DNA of 64,000 nucleotides, taken from NCBI RefSeq assembly GCF_019511345.1, contig NZ_JAEUAK010000015.1, positions 62,001 to 126,000 of the forward strand. Reading direction: 5' to 3'. A model generated the notes under the pieces. It was not told where the DNA came from and made no database searches. It saw nothing but the letters and a program-made list of their open reading frames with translations. This DNA comes from Rhizobium mesosinicum (lineage in GTDB: Bacteria > Pseudomonadota > Alphaproteobacteria > Rhizobiales > Rhizobiaceae). The position numbers and the translations under genes were made by a program. Below, one piece after another: positions 49,978-60,786 of this stretch (the first letter of the stretch is position 1; each line of letters starts with the position of its first letter).

Positions 49978-52401
49978 TTGGCCTTTCCGACACTGCCACC
50001 CGGTTCCGTCGCGCCACCAGGCGCGCCGGGCATCGAACCCCGCTGGACTTCCAGCGACAAGAGCGCGGTCGGCACATCCGTCAGTTCGGCGAGCTGCGTC
50101 TGGTTTACGGCAAGCCACGGCATCCTCAACGAGATTTACGCGCCGCGGCTCGACATGGCCTGCGTGCGCGATTTCGGCTTCGTCGTGACGGCGGAAGGCT
50201 ATTTCTCCGAGGAGAAGCGCGATGCCGATCATAGCGTGCAGGCGATCGAGGACGGTGTCCCGGCCTTCCGGCTCATCAATACCGCCCGTGACGGCCGCTA
50301 TCGTATCACCAAGACCATCTTTTCGGATCCGGAGCGCGAGGTGGTGCTGCAGGACATCCGCTTCGAGGCATTGACTGGCAGCCTTTCCGATTACCGGCTG
50401 CATGCGCTGGTCGCCCCGCATCTCGTCAACGGCGGCGCCGACAACACCGGCTGGTATGCCGATTTCAAGGGCAGACCGATGCTCTTTGCCGAGGGGTCCG
50501 GGCGGTCGCTTGCCATTGCCGCCTCTGTACCCTGGCTTGCGCGCTCCGCAGGCTATGTCGGCATTTCCGATGGCTGGCAGACGCTGTCGCGCGGCGAGGG
50601 GCTGAAAGAGGAATATCGCTATGCTGCTTCAGGCAATGTCGCGCTGTCAGGGACGCTTGATATCCAGTCGGGCGGGAGCCAATCCGACCAGGGAAGGGCT
50701 CTGGTCGCTATCGGCTTCGGCACGCAGCCGGAGGAGGCTGCCCTGCGCACGCTGCTCAGCCTGGAACAGGGTGTGGAGCCGGCACTGAAGCGTTACCGTA
50801 ACGGCTGGCGGGACTGGCAGGCCGGGCTGCTTGCGCTCGACGAGCCGCATGACCCTGACAAGCTGAACCGCTACCGCGTCAGTACCAGCGTGCTTGCCAC
50901 TCACCGCGACGACGCCTCCGGCGCCATCATCGCCAGCCTCTCCATCCCCTGGGGCTTCAACAAGAGCGACGATGACCTTGGCGGTTATCATCTCGTGTGG
51001 ACGCGCGATCTGGTGGAGACGGCGGGCGGGCTGCTGGCGGCCGGGGCGGCGGCGGACGCACGTTCGGTGCTCGACTATCTCACCGTCATCCAGGAAGCGG
51101 ACGGCCATTGGGTGCAGAACGCCTGGCTCGACGGACGGCCCTACTGGAACGGCATCCAGATGGACGAGACGGCCTTTCCGATCCTGCTCTACGACATGCT
51201 GCTGCGCTCGGGCGCAATCGGTGCCTTGGAAACCGGCCGCTATCTGCCGATGATCGAAGCTGCCGCCGGTTACATCGTCAGAAACGGTCCCGCCACGCAG
51301 GAGGATCGCTGGGAAGAGGATGCCGGCTATTCGCCCTTCACACTTGCCGTCGAGATCGCCGGGCTACTTGCGGCGGCCGACGCTGTGGAAGCGGCAGGGC
51401 GGCTGGACGCGGCGCAGTATCTGCGCGAGGTGGCCGATGGCTGGAACGATCGTATAGAGGAATGGACCTACGCCACCGATACCGAACTGTCGCGCAGCCT
51501 CGGCGTCGAAGGCTATTATGTACGCATCGCATCGGCGACCGAGGGCCGCCTGTCACTGCGGCGTGACTTTATTCCGATCCGCAATCGGGACGATCTCGGC
51601 GAAGTGGTTGAAGCGGACCTGCTGATAAGCCCCGATGCGCTGGCGCTGGTGCGCTTCGGCCTGCGGGCCGCCAACGACCCGCGTATCCTTGGTACGGTGG
51701 CGGCGATCGATGCGGAGTTGCGACGCGACCTTCCGGCCGGTCCCTACTGGTATCGCTACAATGACGACGGTTATGGCGAACGCATCGGCGGCGCGCCGTT
51801 TGCCGGGAGCGGCGTCGGCAGGCTCTGGCCGCTGCTGACCGGCGAGCGCGCTCATTACGAGCTTGCCGCCGGGCGGGCGGAAGAGGCGCGGCGGATGCTC
51901 GCAGCACTCGAAGCTTCGGCAAGCGAGGGCGGGCTGTTGCCGGAACAGATATGGGACAGCGAGGATGTGCCGGAACGCGAGCTCTTCCTCGGCCGGCCCT
52001 CGGGCAGCGCCATGCCGCTCGTCTGGGCGCATGCCGAACATATCAAGCTGCTCCGCTCGCTGCGGGACGGCATGATCTTCGACATGCCGCCCCAGACCTT
52101 TGCCCGCTATGTCGCGGCAGAGCCGGCGCCGGCACCTTTCTCCTGGCGGCTGACGGCCAGGCGGGACCAGATGCCGTCGGGCCGACGGCTCCGCATCGAA
52201 CTGCCCGAGCCGGCGCTGGTGCGCTGGTCCACCGACAGCTGGGCAAGTGCCACCGACAGCCCATGCCGCGACACCGGCTTCGGCACGCATGTCTTCGACC
52301 TGCCCACGCAGACGCTCGGCCCCAGCAGAATCGACTTCACGATCTTTTGGAAGGATGCCCAGCGATGGGAGGGCGTGGATTTCATGATCGAGGTCGTTTG
52401 A
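49978..52401 (+). CDS. GH15 family glucan 1,4-alpha-glucosidase (glucoamylase)
   Basis: The 807-aa protein has a GH15 N-terminal beta domain (to about residue 270: WTSSDKSAVGTSVSSASCVWFTASHGILNEIYAPR, split, then DFGFVVTAEGYFSEE) and an (alpha/alpha)6 catalytic domain: SIPWGFNKSDDDLGGYHLVWTRDLVE, RPYWNGIQMDETAFPILL, EDAGYSPFTLAVEI and GGLLPEQIWD, which holds a likely catalytic glutamate. A C-terminal domain of about 110 residues follows. It releases glucose from alpha-glucans. No signal peptide is seen, so it acts in the cytoplasm, perhaps on glycogen. TTG at 49978 follows GGAGG. Confidence 0.9.
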   Translation: MAFPTLPPGSVAPPGAPGIEPRWTSSDKSAVGTSVSSASCVWFTASHGILNEIYAPRLDMACVRDFGFVVTAEGYFSEEKRDADHSVQAIEDGVPAFRLINTARDGRYRITKTIFSDPEREVVLQDIRFEALTGSLSDYRLHALVAPHLVNGGADNTGWYADFKGRPMLFAEGSGRSLAIAASVPWLARSAGYVGISDGWQTLSRGEGLKEEYRYAASGNVALSGTLDIQSGGSQSDQGRALVAIGFGTQPEEAALRTLLSLEQGVEPALKRYRNGWRDWQAGLLALDEPHDPDKLNRYRVSTSVLATHRDDASGAIIASLSIPWGFNKSDDDLGGYHLVWTRDLVETAGGLLAAGAAADARSVLDYLTVIQEADGHWVQNAWLDGRPYWNGIQMDETAFPILLYDMLLRSGAIGALETGRYLPMIEAAAGYIVRNGPATQEDRWEEDAGYSPFTLAVEIAGLLAAADAVEAAGRLDAAQYLREVADGWNDRIEEWTYATDTELSRSLGVEGYYVRIASATEGRLSLRRDFIPIRNRDDLGEVVEADLLISPDALALVRFGLRAANDPRILGTVAAIDAELRRDLPAGPYWYRYNDDGYGERIGGAPFAGSGVGRLWPLLTGERAHYELAAGRAEEARRMLAALEASASEGGLLPEQIWDSEDVPERELFLGRPSGSAMPLVWAHAEHIKLLRSLRDGMIFDMPPQTFARYVAAEPAPAPFSWRLTARRDQMPSGRRLRIELPEPALVRWSTDSWASATDSPCRDTGFGTHVFDLPTQTLGPSRIDFTIFWKDAQRWEGVDFMIEVV

Positions 52402-52525
52402 GGCGGGTCCGTCGCCTGCGTACCCTTGTCACGGTTGCTGCTTGCGCTTGCCGAGCAGTTTGAGAGTGATCTCAAGCATGCTATCGGCTGTGTGTGGAGG
52501 TGCTGCACCTCGAGGAGCCTGAAAG

Positions 52526-53179
52526 ATGTTCGTTTCAAGCACGTTGATCCCGTTTTTCCTGGCGCTTCTTGCCCTGCAGCTCTCGCCGGGCCCGGATATG
52601 CTGCTCGTCATCGGGCGCGGCATAGGGCAGGGCCGGCGCGTGGCATTTCTGACCGCCGTCGGCGGCACCCTTGCCGCAGGGCTGATCCAGCTTCCGCTTT
52701 TGGCACTTGGGGTCGCATCGATTATCCAGAGTTCGCCTCTCGCCTTTGCGATTCTTCGCTGGGTTGGCGCCGCCTATCTCATCTGGCTTGGTTTCAAGCT
52801 TCTGCTGAAAACGCGTGGAAGGCTCGATCCGACCGTCGAACGCAATCCCGTCTCTGGCTGGACGGCACTACGTGAGGGGATGATCAGCAATCTGACGAAC
52901 CCGAAGGTACTGGTTTTCATGCTGGCTTTTCTTCCGCAGTTCGTTGATCCGCACAATGGCTGGCCGGTCGCGGCCCAGCTTCTGATCCTCGGAGGGATGC
53001 AGAAACTTTCCGGTTTTATCGTGCTTGCGCTTGTGGCTTTTGGCGCTGGCGGTCTCGGCAACTGGCTTTCCCGCCGCCCGCATCTGCTCGTCTGGCAGAA
53101 GCGCTTTACCGGGCTCGTGATGCTTGGCCTCGGCCTCCGCCTGGCGCTGACAGGAGAGGCGCGCCCGGTCAGCGCGTGA
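52526..53179 (+). CDS. LysE/RhtB-family exporter
   Basis: The 217-aa membrane protein has the LysE start LIPFFLALLALQLSPGPDMLLVIGRGI and the middle MISNLTNPKVLVFMLAFLPQFVDP. About six helices are visible. It exports amino acids or similar; substrate unknown. The ATG at 52526 follows GAGGAGCCTGAAAG. It converges with the GGDEF gene. Confidence 0.9.
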   Translation: MFVSSTLIPFFLALLALQLSPGPDMLLVIGRGIGQGRRVAFLTAVGGTLAAGLIQLPLLALGVASIIQSSPLAFAILRWVGAAYLIWLGFKLLLKTRGRLDPTVERNPVSGWTALREGMISNLTNPKVLVFMLAFLPQFVDPHNGWPVAAQLLILGGMQKLSGFIVLALVAFGAGGLGNWLSRRPHLLVWQKRFTGLVMLGLGLRLALTGEARPVSA

Positions 53180-53206
53180 CGTAGGCTGCCAGGAAAGCTC
53201 CCGAAT

Positions 53207-54277
53207 TTACGACTTGTAGATCAGCCAGCTCTTGGAGAATTCCTTCTGCATGCCCTCTTCATAGACGACGGTGCAGTTGCGCCCGGCATTCTTGGCGCTG
53301 TATAGCGCGATATCGCTCTTGGAATAGAGGTCGCCGGCATCGCCGGCATGCGAGGCCATGCAGACGCCGATGGAAACCGTGACCGGGCCGTAGTCGACGC
53401 GGGTGCGGGAATTCTTGAAGGGGGTGGATTCCAGCGTCCGGCGAATGCGCTCGGCAATGACAGTCACTTCCTCGAGCGTGTTGCCGTCAATGATGAGGGC
53501 GAATTCCTCACCGCCAGTGCGGGCGACGAAGACGTCCCGGCGAACATTGGTGCGGATGACGGAGGCGACCGTCGCCAGAACCTTGTCGCCGACCGGGTGG
53601 CCGTAGGTGTCGTTGATCTTCTTGAAATTGTCGATGTCGGCCAGGAGCAGGGCGGTCACAGGGCGGAGCGCCGGATTGTTGAAGACGGCGGCCAGCCGAT
53701 CGTCAAAGGCGCGGCGATTGGAAAGACGCGTCAGCGAGTCCGTATTGGCGATGCGCTTGTATTCGTCGAGTTCCTTGCGGACCTGATCCATCTCCTGCGA
53801 GCGCTGGACCATGTCTTCGACGGTCTTTTCGCCGTGGGTGATCGTATCGCCTGTTGCCTGGGTGAGCAGGTCGATGGCGTTTTCGATGAGGTCGGCGCTC
53901 GTCGTGCTCTTGGAACTGATGCGCTTGCAGGTCTCGTTGAGCAGCCGGTTATAGCTTTCGAGCGAGGTCTGCTCCTGGCGCAGCACCCGCAGCAGGCCTT
54001 CCAGTTCGCCGGCGATGCGGCTATGGGCGTCGTCGAATATCTTGGCCGGTGCTGTGTGTGCGCAGTGCTGAGCGCCGAGCGCATCGAGCTCGGCCTGTGT
54101 CGCTTGGCTGCCGAGCGCGGCGAGGTCGCGGGTGAGTGCGGGGTTGGAGCCGATATAGGCTTCGTAGAAGAGTTCGTAGTTGCGAGGTATGGGTGCAACG
54201 CCCATGGAGCGCATGGCATAGGTAATCTGACCCGCGACATCGGGAACCTGCACCTTCGGCGCAACAGCCGTATTCAT
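53207..54277 (-). CDS. GGDEF-domain diguanylate cyclase
   Basis: The 356-aa protein has an uncharacterised N-terminal domain (about 1-185, helical, with QITYAMRSMGVAPIPRNYELFYEAY) and a GGDEF domain (about 190-345). Features are DSLTRLSNRRAFDDRL, LLADIDNFKKINDTYGHPVGDKVL and the active site ARTGGEEFALI. The usual RxxD inhibitory site is not in register (VRRDVFVARTGGEEF), so product inhibition may be absent. It should make cyclic di-GMP, which could act on BgsA encoded at 24.7 kb. No transmembrane helix is seen. Confidence 0.9.
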   Translation of the reverse strand: MNTAVAPKVQVPDVAGQITYAMRSMGVAPIPRNYELFYEAYIGSNPALTRDLAALGSQATQAELDALGAQHCAHTAPAKIFDDAHSRIAGELEGLLRVLRQEQTSLESYNRLLNETCKRISSKSTTSADLIENAIDLLTQATGDTITHGEKTVEDMVQRSQEMDQVRKELDEYKRIANTDSLTRLSNRRAFDDRLAAVFNNPALRPVTALLLADIDNFKKINDTYGHPVGDKVLATVASVIRTNVRRDVFVARTGGEEFALIIDGNTLEEVTVIAERIRRTLESTPFKNSRTRVDYGPVTVSIGVCMASHAGDAGDLYSKSDIALYSAKNAGRNCTVVYEEGMQKEFSKSWLIYKS

Positions 54278-54641
54278 TCCGGCAACTCCTCGTCCAACTT
54301 TTAAGCAATCTTCTATTTGTTATCTTAGATTTCTTGGGAAATGATTAAGGCGACATATACCAAAGATTACATACGATAAGTTTGATAAGCATCAATACTA
54401 CGATCAGCCCTATGATTTTTCTCAAAGATTTGTAAGTTCTACTGCAACTGAGGCACCTCCTATGCGCGAGGTGTATCAAAAAAGTTCAATCCTCTTCTCT
54501 TTTCAGGGATTGTTTTGATTTTGTTGACGTTCGGTATCTGTTTTCTGGTCTTCTGGCAGGCAGGGCCAAGTGACAGACCTTGTCTTAAGAAACCGGATTT
54601 ACGGGCACCGGATCGTGGCCCCCTGCCGAAGGCATGAGTTC
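54278..54641. other. AT-rich 364-bp divergent region
   Basis: This region is clearly AT-rich from 54300 to 54450 and separates the divergent diguanylate cyclase and small membrane protein genes. It includes a palindrome CACCTC-N8-GAGGTG (54454-54473) and a TTGACG element near 54528. It should hold both promoters. No gene is evident. Confidence 0.5.
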
Positions 54642-54878
54642 ATGGAACCGTCTCGCCAAACCTCGCCCGCCATTCTTGCTCTCGCCATCGCATTCGGCGT
54701 TGCGTTCCTTCTGCAGCAAAGCGGCTTCTTCAACGGCATCTTCAGCACCGACATCCTCGCCAGCGTGAAGGTGGAAGACGTTCTCGGCGCTGCCGATATC
54801 GCGGGCGTGGAGAAGCCTTCAACTCAGCTTGTCACCGCGGCCAATATCGATCAGGCCGAGACCGCTTCCGGTCGGTAG
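54642..54878 (+). CDS. Small membrane hypothetical protein
   Basis: The 78-aa protein has one N-terminal hydrophobic segment (SPAILALAIAFGVAFLLQQSG) and a hydrophilic tail (TDILASVKVEDVLGAADIAG). I do not recognise a family. The ATG at 54642 has GAAGG 9 bp upstream; an open upstream reading is less likely. It ends 15 bp before the convergent fumarase gene. Confidence that it is translated is moderate. Confidence 0.55.
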   Translation: MEPSRQTSPAILALAIAFGVAFLLQQSGFFNGIFSTDILASVKVEDVLGAADIAGVEKPSTQLVTAANIDQAETASGR

Positions 54879-54893
54879 CCCCTGCCTTAAATG

Positions 54894-56501
<1,608 letters not shown>

Positions 56502-56783
56502 CGAAGTGACCTTTCTGAGTAGGGTAGTTTGGAACCGGTCTAATTGTGGCTGGGGCCAAAAGCAATCGCGAAGGGCGCGGGATTGATGGCGAAAATGCCG
56601 CGGTGGGCACGGTGCCTCGGCATATCCTTTAAAGCAAAAAGCCGCTGAGCCGGGTTTGTTTTTTAGGCGCCTCTCTCTACTGGGCGTCATCCTCGGCCTT
56701 GTGCCGAGGATCTGCTACGCATCCAGCTAAGTATCGGTCGGCAGCAGCTGCTCGGGACAAGCCCGAGCATGACGGAAGAGGGG
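56502..56783. other. fumC-fumA intergenic region
   Basis: The 282-bp stretch between fumC and fumA contains a rhizobial palindromic repeat (56685-56774) and the probable fumA promoter. It is AT-rich near 56640-56660. Confidence 0.5.
56685..56774. repeat. 90-bp palindromic intergenic repeat with two mirror hairpins
   Basis: CCTCGGC-CTTGT-GCCGAGG (56691-56709) and GCTCGGG-ACAAG-CCCGAGC (56750-56768) are two hairpins that are inverted copies of each other. They are enclosed by CGTCAT (56685) and ATGACG (56769). It is typical of dispersed intergenic mosaic repeats in rhizobia. Confidence 0.8.
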
Positions 56784-58175
56784 TTATTTCGGGCTGATCA
56801 TCGTCTCCGGGCGGACGATCGCGTCATATTCTTCCGAGGTCACCAGCCCGCTCGCCAAGGCTTCTTCCTTCAGCGTCGTTCCGTTCTTATGCGCCGTCTT
56901 GGCGATCTTGGCGGCCGCGTCGTAGCCGATCTTCGGGGCGAGTGCGGTCACCAGCATCAGTGAGCGCTCGAGGCCGGCCTTGATATTGTCCTCGCGGGCC
57001 TCGATGCCGACAACGCAATTGTCGGTGAAAGAGACGGCGGCGTCGCCGAGGAGTTGGACCGATTGCAGGAAATTATAAGCCATCATCGGATTGTAGACGT
57101 TGAGCTCGAAATGACCCTGGCTGTCGGCGAAGGTCAGCGCTGCGTGGTTGCCGAAGACATGGATGCAGACCTGCGTCAGCGCTTCGCACTGAGTGGGGTT
57201 CACCTTGCCGGGCATGATCGATGAGCCTGGCTCGTTTTCCGGCAGCGCCAGTTCGCCGAGGCCGGAGCGCGGGCCGGAGCCGAGCAGACGGATGTCGTTG
57301 GCGATCTTGAAGAGGGCGGCGGCGGCCGCGTTTATGGCGCCGTGAGCGAAGACCATCGAATCATGCGAGGCGAGCGCCTCGAACTTGTTCGGCGCCGTCA
57401 CGAAAGGCATGCCGGTGATGGCGGCGATCTCTTCGGCAACCCTCTCGGCAAAACCGACCGGCGCATTCAACCCGGTGCCGACTGCGGTGCCGCCCTGGGC
57501 AAGCTCGCAAAGCCCGGGCAGGGTCATTTCGATACGCTTGATGGCCGAGCCCACCTGCGCGGCGTAGCCCGAAAACTCCTGACCCAGCGTCAGCGGCGTC
57601 GCATCCTGCGTATGCGTGCGCCCGATCTTGATGATGTGGCTGAATTCCGTGACCTTCATGTCGAGGGCGGCATGCAGGTGCTTCAGCGAAGGCAGGAGGT
57701 GGTGGGCGATCTGTTCGGCGCAGGCGATGTGCATGGCCGTCGGGTAGGTGTCGTTCGACGATTGGCTCATATTGACATGATCGTTCGGGTGCACCGGCTT
57801 CTTGGAACCCATGACGCCGCCCAGCATTTCTATGGCACGATTGGAGATTACCTCATTGGCGTTCATGTTGGATTGCGTGCCGGAACCCGTCTGCCAGACG
57901 ACCAGCGGGAAATGGTCGTTCAGCTTGCCGTCGATCACTTCCTGGGCGGCATCCACGATAGGTTTGCCAATGCTGGGATCGAGCTGGCCGAGCGCCATGT
58001 TGGCGCGTGCTGCCGCCTGCTTGACGATACCGAGCGCACGCACGATCGAGAGCGGCTGCTTTTCCCAGCCGATCTTGAAATTGCCGAGAGAACGCTGCGC
58101 CTGCGCGCCCCAATAACGGTCGCTGGCGACCTCGATCGGGCCAAATGTATCGGTTTCGGTGCGGGTGGAACTCAT
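56784..58175 (-). CDS. fumC: Fumarate hydratase class II
   Basis: The 463-aa homotetrameric enzyme needs no iron. It has QTGSGTQSNMNANEV, HVNMSQSSNDTYPTAMHI, the catalytic-site HTQDATPLTLGQEFSGY and the family signature GSSIMPGKVNPTQCEA. The ATG at 58175 is preferred, with AGGAAGGC upstream; a second ATG seven codons earlier is less likely. It is next to the class I enzyme, so the cell can keep TCA flux when iron or redox changes. Confidence 0.96.
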   Translation of the reverse strand: MSSTRTETDTFGPIEVASDRYWGAQAQRSLGNFKIGWEKQPLSIVRALGIVKQAAARANMALGQLDPSIGKPIVDAAQEVIDGKLNDHFPLVVWQTGSGTQSNMNANEVISNRAIEMLGGVMGSKKPVHPNDHVNMSQSSNDTYPTAMHIACAEQIAHHLLPSLKHLHAALDMKVTEFSHIIKIGRTHTQDATPLTLGQEFSGYAAQVGSAIKRIEMTLPGLCELAQGGTAVGTGLNAPVGFAERVAEEIAAITGMPFVTAPNKFEALASHDSMVFAHGAINAAAAALFKIANDIRLLGSGPRSGLGELALPENEPGSSIMPGKVNPTQCEALTQVCIHVFGNHAALTFADSQGHFELNVYNPMMAYNFLQSVQLLGDAAVSFTDNCVVGIEAREDNIKAGLERSLMLVTALAPKIGYDAAAKIAKTAHKNGTTLKEEALASGLVTSEEYDAIVRPETMISPK

Positions 58176-58592
58176 GGCTTCGTGCCTTCCTGTCACATGC
58201 TGTTAAGGGCAGTCTTTGAAGATGAAGGACTTATAGGGTGGAAAGCTTTCCAAGAAAACCGGACACAGCGCGAAATATTGAAAGCCATTGTCATGTTTAT
58301 TGGCCTATTTCAGCGTGTTGTTTCGGCCACGCCAGGAAATTAATGCAAAGAGCAGCGGAAAGCGCCCTTTCTCAAGCCGGAAAATTCGGTAAAAAATTAA
58401 CTAATAATTTCATAATTTTGTGTGAACTGACGAGCGGCGCATGCGTTCGACCCCGTCACACAAAGTTGAGCTGAAAGCGCTGGCTGCGCGGGCCGGTTTC
58501 TGATGAATGGGCCGCGGCTGCCGGGAATTCTGAAAGAATTGATCTGAGCCTTTTTGCTCGACAACAGCATGATACTGGAACTGGAAAACAAG
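58176..58592. other. 417-bp divergent fumC-ldt region
   Basis: This region separates the divergent fumC and L,D-transpeptidase genes. It is AT-rich near 58390-58425 (runs such as AAAAAATTAACTAATAATTT), a likely promoter zone. Short open frames here have no family features. Confidence 0.5.
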
Positions 58593-60491
58593 ATGAAGTT
58601 CGTTTTGAAAAGCGCGGTTTCCGCATTGGCACTTTCCTGCGTGATGGGCGCGGTTCCTGCGCATGCCTATACGCTGATGGACATGCTGCGCGGCGACCGG
58701 GCAAGAAGCGGCCAGAGCACCATCATCATGGACCCTTCGGCTCCGGTTCGCGGCAATCCCGGCAATCGCAACGGTCTTGGTGGCGATATCGATCCGGAAG
58801 CAGCGATGCCAAAGGTTTCCAGCCCGCGCTACTACACCTACAAGGCTGAGACGCTGCAGCTCGTCGATACGACGAAGTTTGCCGATCCTGTCGTGACCGG
58901 CGCGGTCGCCGACGTCTCCGGCTCGGCCACGACAGACGGCGCTCCGCAGCGCCACTTCCTGACGGAAGCCAAGGTTCGCGCCAATGCCGATGTCGCCAAG
59001 GCCCTGCAGGCCTATTATGGCGACGGCAAGAACCCGCTCATCTGGGTGTCCGGCGAGGGCGTCAACGAGCGCGGCAAGGCTGCCCTGACCGTGCTTGCCG
59101 ATGCGGCAAGCGTCGGCCTCGATCCGGCCGATTATGCCGTCTCCGAGCCGAGGATCGATCCGGCCAATCCGGCTCCCGATGTTCGCGACCGGGCGCTGAC
59201 GCAGTTCGAACTCGCGCTTTCCTCCAAGGTTCTCGCCTATGTGCAGGACACGACGCGCGGCCGTGTCGACCCCAACAAGCTCTCCGGCTACCACGATTTC
59301 CAGCGCAAGGTCGTCAAGCTCGATCCGGTGCTGAAGCTCTCCCGCATGAGCCCGGATGTTGCCGCCTATCTTTCCAGCCGCAACCCCGACAGCGCGCAGT
59401 TCCTGGCGCTGAAGGCGGAGCTTGCCAAGCTGCGCGCTGCCGACGGCGGCAATGAAGCGCCGATCACGATTTCGCTCGACGGCCTGCTGCGTCCCGGCGA
59501 CAGCTCGCCGGAAGTCGCCAACATCGTCAAGGCGATCCAGAAGAATGGTTCGGAAGATCTGAAGACCGCCCATGCGGCAACGTTTGCGTCCTATACCGGT
59601 GGCAGCGACTATTCGCCGGAGATCGTGTCGCTGGTCGAGGACTTCCAGAAGGAACATGGGCTGAAGCCTGACGGTGTGATCGGCCAGGCAACCGTGCGCA
59701 CCATGACCGGCGGCGACACCAACGCTTCCAAGATCGACAAGCTCGTCGTCGCCATGGAACAGGCGCGCTGGCTGCCTGAGGATCTCGGCCCGCGCTATGT
59801 GATGATCAACCAGCCGGCTTTCATGGCCTATTACTATAACGACTCGAAGCAGCAGCTTGCGATGCGCACCGTCGTCGGCGGCAAGAACAATCAGACCTAT
59901 TTCTTCGACGACGAGATCGAAACGGTCGAGTTCAACCCGTTCTGGGGCGTGCCGCAGTCGATCATCATCAACGAGATGTTGCCGAAGCTGCGCTCCGACC
60001 CGAACTATCTGGACCAGATGGGCTACGAGGTTGAAGTCGGCGGCCGCGCCGTTCCGTCTTCCAGCGTCGACTGGTATGGTTCGACGCAGAACATCTCCGT
60101 GCGTCAGCCCCCGAGTAGCGACAATGCGCTGGGCGAATTGAAGATCCTGTTCCCGAACAGCCACGCCATCTACATGCACGACACACCCTCGAAGAGCTTC
60201 TTCAAGCGTGACATGCGTGCGCTCAGCCACGGCTGCGTGCGTCTTTCGGATCCGCGCGCGATGGCGGCTGCCGTTCTCGGTACGACGGTCGATGAGGTCG
60301 CCAAGCAGATCGCCACCGGCCAGAACCATGCCGTGAAGGTGCCGCAGAAGATCCCGGTCTATGTGTCCTATTTCACGGCATGGCCGAACAAGGATGGCGT
60401 GATCGAATATTTCGACGACGTTTATGGCCGCGATGCTTATGTGAACAAGGCGTTCGATGTGACGACGAAGTCGCGTGAGGCGCAGATCTGA
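58593..60491 (+). CDS. L,D-transpeptidase, YcbB/LdtD-like
   Basis: The 632-aa periplasmic enzyme has a signal peptide (KFVLKSAVSALALSCVMGAV), a peptidoglycan-binding domain (SPEIVSLVEDFQKEHGLKPDGVIGQATVRTM, near 340-375), and a YkuD catalytic domain ending in SHGCVRLSDP (about residue 545), with the nucleophile cysteine. It makes 3-3 cross-links in murein or attaches lipoproteins. The ATG at 58593 is chosen at MKFVLKS with GGAACTGGAA upstream; an ATG eight codons before is possible. A strong terminator follows. Confidence 0.9.
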   Translation: MKFVLKSAVSALALSCVMGAVPAHAYTLMDMLRGDRARSGQSTIIMDPSAPVRGNPGNRNGLGGDIDPEAAMPKVSSPRYYTYKAETLQLVDTTKFADPVVTGAVADVSGSATTDGAPQRHFLTEAKVRANADVAKALQAYYGDGKNPLIWVSGEGVNERGKAALTVLADAASVGLDPADYAVSEPRIDPANPAPDVRDRALTQFELALSSKVLAYVQDTTRGRVDPNKLSGYHDFQRKVVKLDPVLKLSRMSPDVAAYLSSRNPDSAQFLALKAELAKLRAADGGNEAPITISLDGLLRPGDSSPEVANIVKAIQKNGSEDLKTAHAATFASYTGGSDYSPEIVSLVEDFQKEHGLKPDGVIGQATVRTMTGGDTNASKIDKLVVAMEQARWLPEDLGPRYVMINQPAFMAYYYNDSKQQLAMRTVVGGKNNQTYFFDDEIETVEFNPFWGVPQSIIINEMLPKLRSDPNYLDQMGYEVEVGGRAVPSSSVDWYGSTQNISVRQPPSSDNALGELKILFPNSHAIYMHDTPSKSFFKRDMRALSHGCVRLSDPRAMAAAVLGTTVDEVAKQIATGQNHAVKVPQKIPVYVSYFTAWPNKDGVIEYFDDVYGRDAYVNKAFDVTTKSREAQI

Positions 60492-60515
60492 CGCTTGGCG
60501 TTTGATGGGATTCAG

Positions 60516-60541
60516 CGGGCGGTCTTCGGGCCGCCCGTTTT
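60516..60541 (+). terminator. Intrinsic terminator after the L,D-transpeptidase
   Basis: CGGGCGGTC-TTCG-GGCCGCCCG forms a 9-bp stem (one G-U) with a UUCG loop, followed by TTTT. It begins 24 bp after the stop. Confidence 0.85.
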
Positions 60542-60583
60542 GTATTCGAGGGTGAGAATTGAGAATGAGAGGGTGTGCCCTGT

Positions 60584-60751
60584 GGCCCCCTCATCCGCCC
60601 TTCGGGCACCGTCTCCCCGCAGGGGCGAAGGGGGAGCAAGCCGCACGGTTCAGTTTTCATGAACACCGTTTGGGAATAGGATAGGAGAGGCGTTGCCACA
60701 AGTCCCTTCTACCCATCGGGCAGAAGGTACCGGCAGGCGGATGAGGGGGCC
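60584..60751. repeat. 168-bp element with 16-bp perfect inverted ends
   Basis: GGCCCCCTCATCCGCC (60584-60599) is exactly the reverse complement of 60736-60751. Inner GC palindromes such as CGCCCTTCGGGC follow the left end and CTTCTACCCATCGGGCAGAAG lies near the right. It is another rhizobial dispersed intergenic element, between the L,D-transpeptidase and gph genes. Confidence 0.75.
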
Positions 60752-60786
60752 AGGAGCGCCAACGCCTTGGTCTGCTCTATCAGCCT

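Noticed and set aside
58410..60329. 639-codon open frame opposite the L,D-transpeptidase
   Set aside because: The plus-strand protein has a signal peptide and SHGCVRL; the opposite frame has no motif and no start signal.
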